Below, piece after piece: positions 37,601-50,427 of a DNA stretch of 64,000 nt (its first letter is position 1; every line of letters begins with the position of its first letter). The notes under the pieces are model-generated. The model saw only the letters and a list, made by a program, of their open reading frames with translations, was not told the DNA's origin and made no database searches. Position numbers and translations under genes: made by a program. The DNA is from Sialis fuliginosa (taxonomy: Eukaryota; Arthropoda; Insecta; Megaloptera; Sialidae), in the NCBI GenBank assembly GCA_961205875.1, contig OY540822.1, positions 8,992,501-9,056,500 of the forward strand. Reading direction: 5' to 3'.

Positions 37601-40600
37601 AATATTCTCTCGATATATTTTACTTTCAAAATATGTATACAAAAAATCGCAATACTGCTTTAATTAATAGATTAATTAATGTAAACCGCGAAAGAACATT
37701 AGAACTTTTTTCGCAAAAATGAATATCGAGAATAAAAAATCTAATTTTAGTTATTTTTATTTTATAAGGGGAATAGGGGCCCTAAACTCAGGGGCCTCAA
37801 TTTAGTTAATCAGTCACTGCATACATATACACACATACACATACAAAAGCAGTTACGTCACTCCAAAGTTAAAAAAATATATATGAGATAATTATCAATA
37901 ATATATTGATTAAAAAAAGTCTGTTTTTGGAGATATATATATTCAAAAAAATAAATATGCATCATAGCATTACTGGCAATGCATCATACAGTCTTATTTA
38001 GTTTTAAACTACATATATTCCAATGTTTACAGAGGTATAAGATATATCTTCATGTTTTTGAATTCCACAATCAAAATTTACGATAGGTATCTAAATAGTT
38101 TGAAAAATTCCGAACGCATTATATTTAGTTTCAATAATAACCTTCTCATATGTAAATATTGTAAATATACACATATGACGCCATTTTTAACGAATATAAA
38201 TGGAACACTCATTTATATTTCAAAGCTGAATTCGATATAATGACAAATACACTTTTTATGCGTGCATTCCATATATTTTACTCTAATTGTATTTAAAGAA
38301 CATAATAAAAACAAATGTTTATACAAATTCGAGAGAGTATTGCGAAAGGCGTTGTATAGTTTAAGGACCTATCAAAATTAATTTAATAGTTTTTTTGCAT
38401 TTACTTGAAAAAAATCAGATTTTTAAATTATGTAGTAAATAGTAATCAGATCCAAGACAAACACTTTTCGTTCCGTGTCTGTCTGTCCGTCTGTCTGAAC
38501 CGATATTAATTAAACTTTGTTGGTTGATTGGGTCTGGCTTGAGGACGGTTCCATTTCAAAATCATAGTATTTATTTTTTGAAGATATCTCAAGAATATCA
38601 CATGTTACGTAAAAATTGTATAGAATCTTTTTTATGAAGCATTCAATTTTCTATAATATAGGTCACCACAATGTCATTTTGACGTTTGCATAGCAGAAAA
38701 ATTTAGATTTAGATTGAAGTTGTCAAAAAATTAAAAATATACGAAAAAATAATCAAGCACGTATTAAAAAAACGTCGAATTAATATTTTTAAATAAAATC
38801 GTATGAAAATTAAATGGTTAACAATGGCAGGCATACTGAATACTTTATCGGTTTTTGTTTAACAGGGCCGGCATCAGTCTAGTCTTTGGTATGTTGTACT
38901 AGACAGTCGAAAAATTTGCGTGTGCCGAATCACCAACCAGAAATTGGAAAAGCTTTGCGACTGTACTTCGAAATAATTGATTCAGATTTTATGAATAAAA
39001 AATTAGTTTGAATTTTCATTTGTATAACTGCTTTCACTGATAATTTTTAATGTTCCAAAAATCATAGATATATAATTTATTCCGTGTTACATGCAAAAAT
39101 GCATAGGACAAGTCAAAAAAATAATTATAAAATTTACAAAACAATACAATAATAATAATAATGATAACAGAATTAATATTAATAATAGTTAACAATCAAT
39201 CATATGAAATAAAACGAAGTTTCATTCGAATTAAGAAAAAAAAACCTCTCCAACTCCCCCATTTTTACTCGACACTCGAAATTTATCTGTTCTTCCGGCC
39301 CTGACGAATTTAACACGAGGAAGCACTGTGCATTTACTTTGTGCATTACTTTAATCGTTTTCTTTTTACCCGTTTCGTTGAAATCAAAGTTCGAAATTTA
39401 CCGATTAAACTAGGGAAATCCCAACAAGGAATTCTCGATTTAGAACGTAGATATGATTTTTATTAAAATTGATCGTTTTTGACTTAGAAATACACAAGAA
39501 GCCACCTGCCCGAAACACCCACGTTTTTTTTATTTGAGATTTAATAGCAATATGAGTTTGGTTAGTTAATTTTAGATGACCAATTATTTAAGCATGTTCG
39601 ATTCTTAACAATGACGAAGTAGAACTAAAATAGATTCGCCCCCGCATATGTAACATCAAATAAATTAAATATAGCTTCGCTCTTTTAATTTAGATGCATC
39701 GGACCGTTCAGATGCCAAATCAAAACAAATATAAAGCAATGGGTGTGCCCAATATTCGCTCAGATACTGTCACCAGTTATGGCCGCTATAACAGCAAGGT
39801 TTACTGTTTTTGTGATTGACGGGCTTCTTTTTTATAATTCTCATGAACTTATGTAACTCTTTAAGTCAGCAAATATAGTTCGTTTTTTAAATTATAGCCT
39901 TTTATTTTGTTTATGTTTTTTCTCCAGTAATGGATAAAGTATGGACATCTGCTAATGATAAGTACTTTACATAAAAGATATAAAAGAAAGAATTATCAAA
40001 TTTGAAACAATGAGAGCGTTCACGTCTGACCAAAAAACGGAACAACGAGCATTGTTTGTTTGATCCATGGAATTTCTGGTGGAATGTACCAGAAATTTAA
40101 AGAATGTCATTTTTTAAGCGTGTATGGAAGTGAGAAAGAAGTAACTAGAAAGAGATAGAAACTAGTGACCAGGCTAACCAAAGAACTTTTATGTTCACTT
40201 CATGTTGAGCGTTTCTGCCAGAACACTAGTTTCTTTCTCTTTCTGGTACATTCCACCAGAAATTACATGAATCAACCAATCAAAGCTCGTTGTTCACTGT
40301 TTTTGGTCAGTCGTGAACGTGACCATTGCAAAGCAGTTGCTATGATAATATAATAATTAGTTTAAATGTCCACCATTTTGACACCTATTGGCCGATTGTC
40401 ATCAAATCACGCTGTAAGACAGTTAAATGTATATAGATTAATATTCAGAAATAGTAGTAAACGAATATCAACAAATTTATCTAATTCAGTACATTTAATT
40501 AAAAAATAGCCATATCCAAATCTGGTGCCAGTACCTTATATACCTAAGCATATACGCGACTCTAGTACAAATATGAAATAAGAAATTGAAAAAAACGACA

Positions 40601-43600
40601 ATTATTTTCACTTATGTATGTTAAAGACTATTTGCACATCTAATTTAAATATTTGTTCTTCAATCATTGAAAAGTACCTGAAATGATATCTTTATGATTA
40701 TATTTAACAAGTAAATAAATATTTTAAGGTATTTATATTTAAGAGTCAATTGCAACATACTACAAAACGTTGAATGCGATAAAAACATCTGCAAAGGGAG
40801 TCATATCTTTGCAAGGGAATAATTTACTAAAAAAGTTATAATCGCTTTTATATAGAAAAATGTAATGTTCTATAAATTTTCACGTAATATGCGTCGTTCT
40901 TGAGACAATTTTGGCATATCCCCCTCTTCCCGATTTTGATTATTTTTATATGGCTCCATTTACTAACCAGATACAACTAATAAAATATATCAAACAGAAA
41001 GTGGATTTTCAAAATCAGAGATCAAAAAGAAGAGCAATTTATTTTTAACTTTGGCTTGTATTTCTATCAGTAACAATGTTAACTTTCATCTGCCCCATTG
41101 TTATTGCCTAAACATCTGCAAAAATTTATCCTAATTGTAAATCAAATCACATTTCTACGCATTTTACGTAAATATATGATTTGAAAATGTATTAACAGTT
41201 GTAGGCGGCCCAACGAAAACGAAACGGCCGTGGTTTTGGCCAGTTAAAATAAGATTTTGAAAAAACGCTCGAACACGTCGACTTTGCATTCAAGGGGGAC
41301 ATATTTTGCAATAAAATTTTTGCAAGAATCTGTTTTTCATTCTAAACAAGATGCTTTTTGTTTTTGTTTTTAAATCTGTTGAATTTTAATCAAGTTATTT
41401 ACATTTGTAGTTCAATGAATTATTATTATTTTTTATTTTTTTTTATTATTAAATCTATTAATCTATTGTTTATATTTTATTGTTATTATCATTTATTTAT
41501 TATTTAGCCCATATATGCCCACGGTCCTGATCTATCGAAACTAAAAAGAAACATGTTATTTCAAAATTTTTTTTAAATTAGAACTGTTAAAACGTAATAT
41601 TATTAACAAATTAAAATCAAAAATGAGTGAGTGCGGTATTCATTTCGAAAGATAAATTTAAATGTTAGACATATGTGTTTTAAATATAATATAGAATCGC
41701 AATTTCGAAAAAAATGGTGCTAATAAAGCTTAAGTCCATCTCTGATAATGTTTCTAATAGTAAGTCAAACGCCCCACGCTTAAAGCTGGAATTTTTTAAC
41801 AAAACATTTCATCATAACATTGCATTACGAAATTCAGTTTTATGTTGTCGTATTTGAAAAACATTCATACAAAATAGCATTGACTCATTTTTGGTAATAT
41901 CCTTATACATTTTTATTTTATTTTAAGTGAAGTACTTTCTGGATTAAATTTAAAATGAAAATGTTTATTTTACAATAGTTTTCTTGTTGTATATAATTAA
42001 CTAAAACTATTTGAAATTTGAATAAGTAATATAAGAGTGACTAGAGGTGTACCGGAATTCCGGCCGGAACTCACGATGTAGATTTAAAGTGAATATTTTA
42101 CATTATTATTATTTTTAATATTTTTATATATATTGACACTATAAATGTAATTACATTCGATAGAAAAGAACAATTGCTATACAAATAATTTAACGAAATT
42201 ATAGCTATACAAATAACTTTACGAAGCTGTAAAAATTACAGAAAATGTAGAAAACACAATTTTTATAATTTCATGTATTTTCTTAAATGAATTTTTTTAA
42301 CGTAGTTACTAAACCGGAAACGGATGTTTACACTTGTCAATTTTTGAATTTTCGAACTATTTTTGAAATAAGCAAAAAAATATTTTAGATAAAAAATGTC
42401 GAGTATGTTATTATCTATAATCATTTATGATTTAGCCAGAAATAATATTTGTAAATAATTAATTAGAATCACCCACACTGTTCACTCTCAGTATTACGTA
42501 TAAGAAAGTCCTATGGTGCCTATGGCAATCACGAACATTGTTCAAACTCTGTAATACGTATAAGAAAGTCCCATGACACTCATGGCAGATATTTCTTCTC
42601 TGTTATGAACCATTTGATTCATAATTTTAAATTATGATTATTTTTTTAAAATGAAAATAACATAAAATACATAATAATATTACCTACAAGTTTAAGCTTG
42701 CCAATTTTTCTGTAATTCGCACTGTTTCAAAAATAATAAGAAAAGTTAAAAAATTAACATCAGTAAACATCCGTATCCGGTTGAAAGATCGTTTTCATAA
42801 ATAGGTTTTCTTTTCAATCCGGATTTCACAAAAATTGGATTCATTATTATACTATACAGTGTATTCCAAGTTGATTAAGACAGGAAATTTAACATGGGGT
42901 CAATTAGAAGTGTTGTAGTAACCTTTGGTCAAATTTAACGATGTGCATTTTGAAATTCTGCCAAAAAATTTAATAAAATAGTAATTAGTATTTTGTTTTC
43001 AAATTTATATCTGCCAAAAAATATTATTATAATTTTATCTAGGATGTTTACTTTAATTTCATTAATGTATTATATTCTTTATTAAAATTGAAAACAAAAT
43101 TCTGTTGATTAATTTAAAATTTATCAGATAGTTTCGAGGCGGCATTTCAAAATGCACCATTAAATTTGACCAAAGGTTACTATAACATTTTTAATTGCCC
43201 CCATGTTAAATTTCTATGTCTTAATCAACTTAGAATATATACTGTATGTATATTTCATATATGTAGGTATATAGGTATAAAAAAAGTAAAAACAATACTT
43301 TTTATTCATGTGGTTATAAAAAAAATATGCATGTTATTATATTTCAAGAAACCAAATTACAAAATATTATTGCACTAAGAAAATATGTCAATGTGAAATT
43401 ATATAATAATTATTATTAATACATATGTTTTGAAGGCGAACAAAAATTTACAAATGCCAAAAATACATTTATTAATAAATTAACAATAACATTTCAGATT
43501 ATTCTTTCCATGTTGAAAATATTATTGTATAAAAATATTTATAAGAAATACAGTAGCACTTCTGTATTTTGAGCTACTAGAGGCACGTGTAAAATTATTG

Positions 43601-46420
43601 TTAGATATCTTGTAAAACGACAAAAATGTTATCTTAAGAATTTAAAAAATCGAGAGAAGATGAAAACAGTTTCTCTTATATCTTATCTTATAATATATAA
43701 AAAAAGTTGGTGCATATGTATATCACGTCATCACGCCTAAACCACTGGTCGTATCGAAGCCATTCACACCATATATTCATTTGGTGCTCCGATACTTTTA
43801 TCTTTTTTTTTGATCCGCTAGGTGGCGCTGGGGTCGAGATTTCGATAAATTATATTTATATTCCGATTTGGCTTATATTCAGAATATATGTTAGTTACGT
43901 AGAAATAAATATTTTTATAAGAAATGGACTCGGCAGGTGCATGGCGCTGGAGTCGAGATATATTATGTATTTATGGTCTGATTTTTAAACAAATTATTTT
44001 TGGGCAGCTGGTGTATAATATTTCCTAATGCATACAATGAGTATGGTACAATGTATACAATTTCTTAACTAACAATATTTCTACTTTATTAGCAATATAC
44101 AAAATATTATTGTATAAACCTGTATATTTACGAGAAATACAGTACAACTTCAATATTATGAGAAATATTTACCCGTGTAAATTATAACAATATGCCGGAC
44201 TTTCAGCAGAACAACTGGTGTGGTCTGTACTAAGAATAACATTTCTCCCTTAGTATAATTCAAGAAAAATACACGCAAAAAAAATAAAGACAAAAAAGTA
44301 TGTCGAGGAAATATTAACAATATAATGAAATAACCAAACCAAATATAGCGAGTGATTTTAATCTCCTCAGGCTAATACAGTCTCTTTTTACGCGATAGAT
44401 ACGTTATACAGACATTGCTCCTTTATAATACCGAACATGAGCAAAACAATTGTTTCGAAAAAAAATTAAAGGGAATTAAGGGGACATCAGATGACTCAAT
44501 CAATACTATTTTTGGTGGAGCTCTGGAGGTCATATACATAATAAGAGGACAGGACTTTCTTATACGTATATACAACATGTATATAATTATTCGTAAAATA
44601 TTTTTGTTTTTAACAAAAGTAGAAGTAGAAGCTAATCATTTAATATATGTATTGTAATTATCAAAATTATGTAATAAATAGTCGCAGTAATAGAATTATT
44701 GATTTTTTATTCAAATTATTATTATTTAAATTCACATAACATGTTTGCTATACGTATTTAAAATTTTATAAGTAAAAATTTTTTTCGTGGAATTGAATAA
44801 GTATATTTCAAAATGAAAAGGTTATTTTTTAAGATTTTCATTGGAAATTTTATTTAGACTGACATATTCATGTTTGATATTTAGAGAATTTTTTAAATTA
44901 TTAATATCAATATAGTATTAATATTTAAAATAGTTCTTAGAAAATGTTATGGAAGTTTATAATTTTTTTTTCTTTTCACGAATTATTTGTAGGCATTTTT
45001 TCTAACCCGACAGCTCAGTTGTGCTTGTGTATAGATTTTTATTTTATTTTATTTTTATTTTTTTATGTTGACGGGAATACAAGAAGGATTGGGAAGTTAC
45101 TGATGGGCCGATCATCGCAGGTCTTGACAAATGGGTGGGAGATAATGTTGGGGTCACTTCGGATTTGGGTAGGTATACATAAATAAAATTGCCAACATTA
45201 AAGATTAAGTTTGCAGTTTTTTATAAATATTAGGGGTGCCCATAAGTAATCATATATTTTGAATTAGGAAAACTTGCTTCAAACTAATTCAGAATGTTAA
45301 CTTGTACATTAGTGTGTTTTTAAAATTTTTATTTTTTCGGTCCCGCAGGTCTATGTTTTAGCTTTGGATCAAAAGTTAATTGTCCCAAAATTTCAGACTC
45401 GTAGATCAAACCTGTGGACGGCGCAAACCGAGTCTTTTTCCCATTTGAATAACATGGGAAAAATTACTTTTTAACTTATGCGTAAATATAATATATATAA
45501 TATAATAATATTTTCTGTAAATACATATCTTTTATGTGGAAAAATATGTTATTAATTATTTTAATGCGTGGCCAAGAAAATCCTAAAAAGAGCTTTTTTT
45601 AGAAAGTCCCAACTAGGTATGTCCCCTTAAGTACATTTTCAAGTACATAAGTACAATTACTTTCAAATAAACATATTTAAGTACAAGTACAAAGTACTTT
45701 TTTCAAAAATCAAGTATAATTACTCAATAAAAGTACTTAAGTGCTTGTACTCGAGTACTTCACAGCTCTGTTTATAGGTACAGTCGCCTGTAGAACTCGT
45801 CTGGCACCCTAAAGACTAGAATCGTTTACAACAGATTCCAAATTTAAAGACAAACATCATCGGTTATCTTTTTCTATCAAGTTTAATATATTTATATACT
45901 AAAATTCGGAATATCAAATATTTATTGCCACAAAATTTACTTGTACAATTTTAATAGATTACATAATAATTTAATTACACCAATATATATGAGTACCTAT
46001 TATAAACGAAGAGTAGTTCTTTATCTAACAAATGAATTTCAAAATATCTGTCTTTGTTTGATACATGGAGAAATGATTTAAATATTATAATAATCAAATG
46101 GGAGGAGCCTACTAAGTTTGTGATAAACGAAAATGAATACAAACTGCAAGACCATTAATGCAGGCGACTGTACCTCTAATACTATGATGTGCTTGTTCGT
46201 TTTTTTGCTTGATATTCAAGTGTTAGGTTACAATTTTTCTCGTTACTATAAATAAGTACAATATTTATAACATACCTTGATGGTTATATGTGAAAAATTT
46301 TTGAACTGGTTCCATTTGAACTGTGTTTAAATTTTCAGTCATTCTTCTTATTCTTTTTTCTTCTTGTCTGCTAACGTACAGGCCGTAGACTCTTGTGTAC
46401 TCTTCTTGGCTCACGTTCAT
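34615..46420 (-). CDS. mav: Maverick, TGF-beta-family ligand (3' two exons)
   Basis: Secreted signalling ligand of the activin/TGF-beta superfamily, cut by furin-type proteases. Last exon 35444-34615: prodomain, basic cleavage sites HRSKR and VKRKR, then a mature domain of about 110 residues with nine cysteines, including RCCKH, DAGYCKGNCPFRHLPAHKHA, LCCVPS and the C-terminal VVNCACS. The spacing and the YCxGxCP...PAHxHA stretch fit Maverick better than activin-beta or myoglianin. Its acceptor (TTTGATTTCAG) needs one base from the previous exon. An upstream exon at 46420-46276 (MNVSQEEYTRVYGLYVSRQE...) ends in that phase (CAAG/GTATGT) and ends in KFFTYNHQ, a plausible prodomain stretch. That join is inferred. 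Partial: no signal-peptide exon was found. The 10.8-kb intron is filled with transposons. Confidence 0.85.
35835..36276. mobile_element. hAT element, 442 bp, 8-bp target duplication
   Basis: TIRs CAGCGGTTCTTAAACT and, inverted, CAGCGGTTCTTAAACTAG. The exact duplication CAGTAGAG is at 35827-35834 and 36277-36284. Inverse-orientation longer relative of the 29278-29473 element. T-rich tandem stretches (ACTGTAATGACCTTTTTT and similar) explain the short ORFs here. In the mav intron. Confidence 0.9.
36431..36565. repeat. Degenerate AACCTGAACCCGAA simple repeat
   Basis: Successive variants of GAACCTGAACCCGAATC spaced irregularly. It may be part of a worn element; no TIR was identified. Confidence 0.6.
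37135..37819. mobile_element. Probable hAT-like element, ~685 bp
   Basis: Left end CAGTGGCGGACAGAGCC, right end ATCAGTCACTG. Flanks TATACATA (37127-37134) and CATACATA (37820-37827) match at 7 of 8. A C14 run lies at about 37184-37198. The TIRs are short, so confidence is moderate. No transposase was seen. Confidence 0.55.
39762..40537 (+). mobile_element. GGTACTGGCACCAG-family copy 2 (interrupted)
   Basis: The left end TGTCACCAGTTATGGCCGC and right end CTGGTGCCAGTACCTT match the TIRs of intact copies. The interior is split by a separate fold-back element at about 40017-40319. 37830-39760 to the left is AT-rich; a (TCTG)n-like run at about 38481 is the only distinct feature. Confidence 0.85.
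40017..40319. mobile_element. Fold-back MITE nested in copy 2
   Basis: The left arm CGTTCACGTCTGACCAAAAA, AACAACGAGC, GGAATTTCTGGTGGAATGTA is matched by the inverted right arm over about 85 bases. It interrupts the host between GAAACAATG and GCAAAGCAGTTGCTATG, which are contiguous in the 56.9-kb copy. Confidence 0.85.
42300..42800 (-). mobile_element. TTATACGTA-family repeat, copy 2 (inverted)
   Basis: Carries two ATTACGTATAAGAAAGTCC-like words (about 42494, 42556), TCTGTTATGAACCATTTGA and CATCCGTATCCGGTTGAAAG, in reverse order to the 29.8-kb copy. 40540-42300 to the left is AT-rich with no supportable gene. Confidence 0.7.
42857..43244. mobile_element. Palindromic MITE with TA duplication, 388 bp
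   Basis: The left arm CAGTGTATTCCAAGTTGATT, AAGACAGGAAATTTAACATG and CCTTTGGTCAAATTTAA is mirrored over about 110 bases by the right arm. TA is present at both edges (42855-42856, 43245-43246). Non-coding. Confidence 0.85.
45072..45168 (+). CDS. Candidate exon, unknown protein (+)
   Basis: A GC-richer island in the mav intron. The plus strand reads REYKKDWEVTDGPIIAGLDK then WVGDNVGVTSDL and ends at a donor-like GATTTGG/GTAGGT. Its left edge may be an acceptor inside ACAAG at 45083. A second island after a strong acceptor (TTTTCGGTCCCGCAG, 45355) could continue it in phase for 18 residues to a stop. The opposite strand is open too. A retrotransposon remnant is as likely as a nested gene. Confidence 0.25.
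45781..46170. mobile_element. TIR element CAGTCGCCTG with TA duplication
   Basis: Ends CAGTCGCCTGTAGAAC and, inverted, CAGTCGCCTGCATTAA, each flanked by TA. The TIR is only about 10-11 bp. It sits 105 bp from the mav prodomain exon. To its left, 45620-45765, is an AAGTAC-rich simple repeat ending CAGAGCTG. Confidence 0.65.
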
Positions 46421-46713
46421 CTGGAATTAATTAATCAATCAATAAACAGAGATTTTACTTATAATTATCTTAGCTTTCGACATATTCGTATAACTTTGGC
46501 TAACATACAATCTGCTGAAATAAAAAAATTAATCGAGTCGAGATTACAAATCAAGGAAGTTTAATTTTTCACAGAAATAGAAAGTTACTTGAAAGTAGTA
46601 ATATTGAGAGAAAAAAATATTTTATAAAATGTCACTGTATGACTAACCTATTTAAAATATATTTCATTACCATATAGCTATATTTTCTGAGAAATATATA
46701 ATACCTACATAGA

Positions 46714-47452
46714 AAAAATAAGCGTGACTGTGTCGGAATGCACAGTCGAGGGATTGACGTGAATAAATAAAACTCAGACTCATGGATTGATACATCTTCC
46801 TTTTTTTAAACCTTTAAATATTTGTAAAATAGACACAAAATGTTGCTGTAAACTTATGTCCGGTATTATAAAGGAGCTAGCATAATTTTGAGGTTTCTAA
46901 CCTATCTGACAGTTCTCCTTTAGTTTCATGAAATGTTTGACAATTTTCGCGCACGGTAATGGTATTAAAACAGTGGCGATATTATGACAATTAGAAATTG
47001 AAGAATCACTGCTCTAAATTTCATAGCTAATCCATAGATACTATCACAGAATTAATACCCCATTTGAAAGTGCTTGCTAGCTAGCAAATTTGCTATATAT
47101 AATTAAGATATTTCTTATGATTTGTACGAACATAAAAACGATTAATGGTTTAATATAATTACAAGTGCAATCGTGGACATATTAAACTTTGTTATTTTTT
47201 TTGTAATATTAAATTTATTACTCCTTAAAACTGGTTAAATGTTTTAATTTTTGCTTGTACCTCGTAGATTTAATCGAGATCTATAATTTGAGACCAAAAA
47301 CCGCGTGATAGCTGCTCTGAGTGTCGAGATATACTGATTTTAAAATTACGCTAGCGCGCAAAACAAATCTCTTCGCGTTACATTAAATTTCTGAAATGCC
47401 CAATGCCCACCCAGTATCTGTCCTGAAACTCAAGACGTTATTCACGTCAAAA
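46714..47452 (-). mobile_element. GACGTGAATAACGT-family repeat, copy 3 (inverted)
   Basis: Starts AATAAGCGTGACTGTGTCGG and ends GACGTTATTCACGTCAAAA, the reverse order of copies 1 and 2. Interrupted by a GCTAGC fold-back copy at 46857-47095. Confidence 0.8.
46857..47095. mobile_element. GCTAGC fold-back MITE, copy 3 (nested)
   Basis: TGTCCGGTATTATAAAGGAG at the left and TGCTTGCTAGCTAGCAAATT at the right, with the far right end lost. Inserted within the GACGTGAATAACGT family copy, so it is the younger of the two. Confidence 0.75.
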
Positions 47453-47589
47453 TACCAATTTACAATTTAACAATAATATAGTAATAATAAAATATACCTA
47501 ATATAATAAACATCTTCATGTTAGACAATTTAATATGGTAGTAAAATTTAACACTTTTTACTTTCTTATACCATTTATATGAAATATAC

Positions 47590-48430
47590 AATAGTAGTAT
47601 ATAGTATAAGTATAGTAAAGCTGATTTTTTTCGAAATTCGGATTTTGACCTTCCCTTAATCCATTCTGACTATTTTCGCCATGATGTCTATCTGTCTGTA
47701 AACGCTGTAAGTCAAATACGACAAATCGTAGAAGGATGAAATTTTATATTTAAGATTAATTTTTGTATGGGAAGAAAACGTCCTATTTTAAAAAATGATC
47801 TTTCAACCGGATACGGATGTTTACCTACGTCGATTTTTGAATTTTTCGAATTACTTTGAAACAGTGCGAAATAGAGAAAAATGGTCAAGTTAAAAATTGT
47901 AGGTAATAACTTTTGTTCTATTCATTTTTTCGAAAAAATGAATTTAAGAAAAAAATTTTTTATTATAATTCAAATATTTGCCATGAGTGTCATGGGACTT
48001 TCTTATACGTATTACATAGATTGAACAGTGTGCGTGTTTGCCATTTCTTATACGTAATACTAAAAGTGAACAGTGTGGGTGAGTCTAAATAATTATATAA
48101 AAAATTATTTCTGACTAGACCATAAATGTTGGGAAAAAATGTATGGGGAATAAATTATAGATAATAACATACTCGACATTTTTTATCTAAAACATTTTTT
48201 TCTTATTTCAAAAATAATTCGAAAATTTAAAAATTGACAAGAGTAAACATCCGTTTTCAGTTATTACGTTCAATAAAATGTATAGAATAATATTATCTAT
48301 AGTTTATGTCCCATTCATTTTATTCTATTTACTAGTTCGTCAGAAACGTTTTAATAAAATAAGAATCACGTACACTATTCATTGTTAGGATTACGTATAA
48401 GAAAGTCCCGTGGTTCCCAAGGCAGATATT
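47590..48430 (+). mobile_element. TTATACGTA-family repeat, copy 3
   Basis: Starts near GAAATTCGGATTTTGACC, with TGACTATTTTCGCCATGATG, two forward TTATACGTA words (about 47998, 48044) and an inverted one near 48393. Same order as the 29.8-kb copy. Confidence 0.75.
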
Positions 48431-48892
48431 TATTATTATCATTACAAGCCTTTGTGAAAGATACTTTCTTATACGTACAATCAAGGAAGTATGAATTCCT
48501 TGAATAAATTACGTTATCGACAGTTTAAGAATGTAGGAGAGATGTCCGTTTCGAGAAACAATACAAATAAAATAAATACGTCCCTGAAGTAAGTACCTAA
48601 TAAACATACTTACATATACGTAAATGTAGTTTCACTTACAGTATTCTAAAAGTAAGGTCATATTATACAAGTTCTAGGAATCACCTATAGTATTTAATGT
48701 TCTAACGACTAAAATTAACAGTTTTATATTATACAATGATCAGTGGCGTCTCCATATTATCTAAAGGACCAATCGCATATCTTTTTTTGATTTTGTAATC
48801 TCAAAAAATAATTATATGAACTAATTAATGGTATGGAGAACCATACATGACTTCCATGTTCTATAATATATTTTCAATAGGATTTGTCACAA

Positions 48893-49960
48893 ATAAAATT
48901 CACCCTTGTATTATAAATATTAGTTTTCTAATATCCTAATGTCAATAAAATAATACATATTTGTATAATAACTAATCTGACAATTTGAATTTAATTGCAT
49001 TTGTTTCTAAGGCAACATTTATAATTAAATTTTTTAAGGTAGTTTTCACCCCTTCAATGGCTGTTAAGGCACATATAAAAATAAGTGTCCCTTAGGTTCG
49101 ATTGAACTACAAGTGTACCAAGTCTTATCAAAATTGTTGAGATAATACTCGCAACGATAACTTTTTAAACGATAATAGATACAAAATTTCGAATATTTCC
49201 AAAATAAGTCTGGAGTATTCACTGAGACAAACATTTTCCCCAAAAATAATTCAAAACGGTGCATTTTTACAGTAGTTATCGTGAACGAAAGAAAATTCTA
49301 CATCCAGACACACATACGTACAGCCGCCAAGCGGAAATCAACTTTTCTTTACGTTTTGAAGGTAGTACATACATAATCTGCTCTTATTTCAAATACAGTA
49401 AAAGCTCCGTATTCGCGCTTCCTTCATTCGCGTTTTCACTATTCGCGGATTAATAAAATGCGACCCAATTCCTATATTCGCGGCTAAAGATTTCTTTATT
49501 CGCGGATCTAATCAGGAAACGTGACATTTAATTTGAAAAATCTTAGTGAAGGTTTAAGAATGGCAAATGAGCTTTGTGATTTCTTTATGAAAATTGATCC
49601 GTCTATGGAACGAAGTCTTATTTTTAAGAGGCAAATTGCTAATGCCACTGCTGAATATCAGTCTGAATTGAAGGAGCTTTTAAAAACTGCCAAGCAAGAA
49701 AAAATTACAAAATTCTTTAAACCATTGCCTAAGCCTGAAGATAATAATTAATCAATATGGTCAAAAACTTCAATTAAATTGATTTTTTTATATTGTATTT
49801 GTTTATTTATTTTGTATAATAATCCCATATAAATTACCATTCCGTATTCACGGTTTCTGTATTCGCGGCATATTTATGAAACATATACCCCGCGAATAAA
49901 GAGCTTTTACTGTACAATTTTTCGACGGTATTACAATACTTCCATTTCTTTTAGAACGTG
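48893..49960 (+). mobile_element. TTCACCCTTGTATTAT-family element, interrupted
   Basis: Shares with 50749-51382 the stretches CTAATCTGACAATTTGAAT, GGCAACAT, and GAACGAAAGAAAATTCTACA. From 49330 on (TTTTGAAGGTAGTAC ... GACGGTATTACAATA) it matches 29085-29170. That 29-kb copy lacks the Tigger insert, so the pre-insertion sequence can be read directly. Confidence 0.65.
49396..49912 (+). mobile_element. pogo/Tigger deletion derivative
   Basis: TIRs CAGTAAAAGCTCCGTATTCG and, inverted, CAGTAAAAGCTCTTTATTCG, flanked by TA on both sides (49394-49395, 49913-49914). An internal frame at 49521-49751 reads as the C-terminal tail of a Tigger transposase and ends QEKITKFFKPLPKPEDNN. QEKITKFF fits the PCNA-interacting pattern QxxIxxFF known from pogo-type transposases. 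The CENP-B DNA-binding and DDE catalytic parts are deleted, so it is non-autonomous. Confidence 0.85.
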
Positions 49961-50427
49961 GAATTAAAAAACAAACAAACAAAGTAATGTTCAAGTTAAC
50001 AGCATAACTCGACGGTAAAAGTTGTGGGTTTCAAAAAAATACAACACTGCAAATGCAAATAAGAATGTCAAACATGATTTGACAAATTTTTGACGTGAAC
50101 GCTTACTTAATAATTGACCAAGTCGCTTATTTCAATATTAATACACTAGACAATATTAAAGTGGGCTCCTATCCATAATCACACCGCTTTAGCTCTGTTC
50201 AAGAACATTACAAACAGATTAGGCGCGTGTCGTATCTATTTACATACATATATACATATATATTGTGTACATACTACATTCTATATCACTATTTACGTGC
50301 TTATAAGTTTCACAACACTTTTGTCCATATCCATTTCCTATTGGACATTTCTTACACAATATGTATTTCAAATTATACCCAGGAGACTAGGAATACATTG
50401 GGAATATTTTTAAAGTAAGTAGAATCT

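Noticed and set aside
42055..42080. Palindromic CCGGAATTCCGG near GGTGTACC as an element end
   Set aside because: Only one end visible; no mirrored partner or duplication found.
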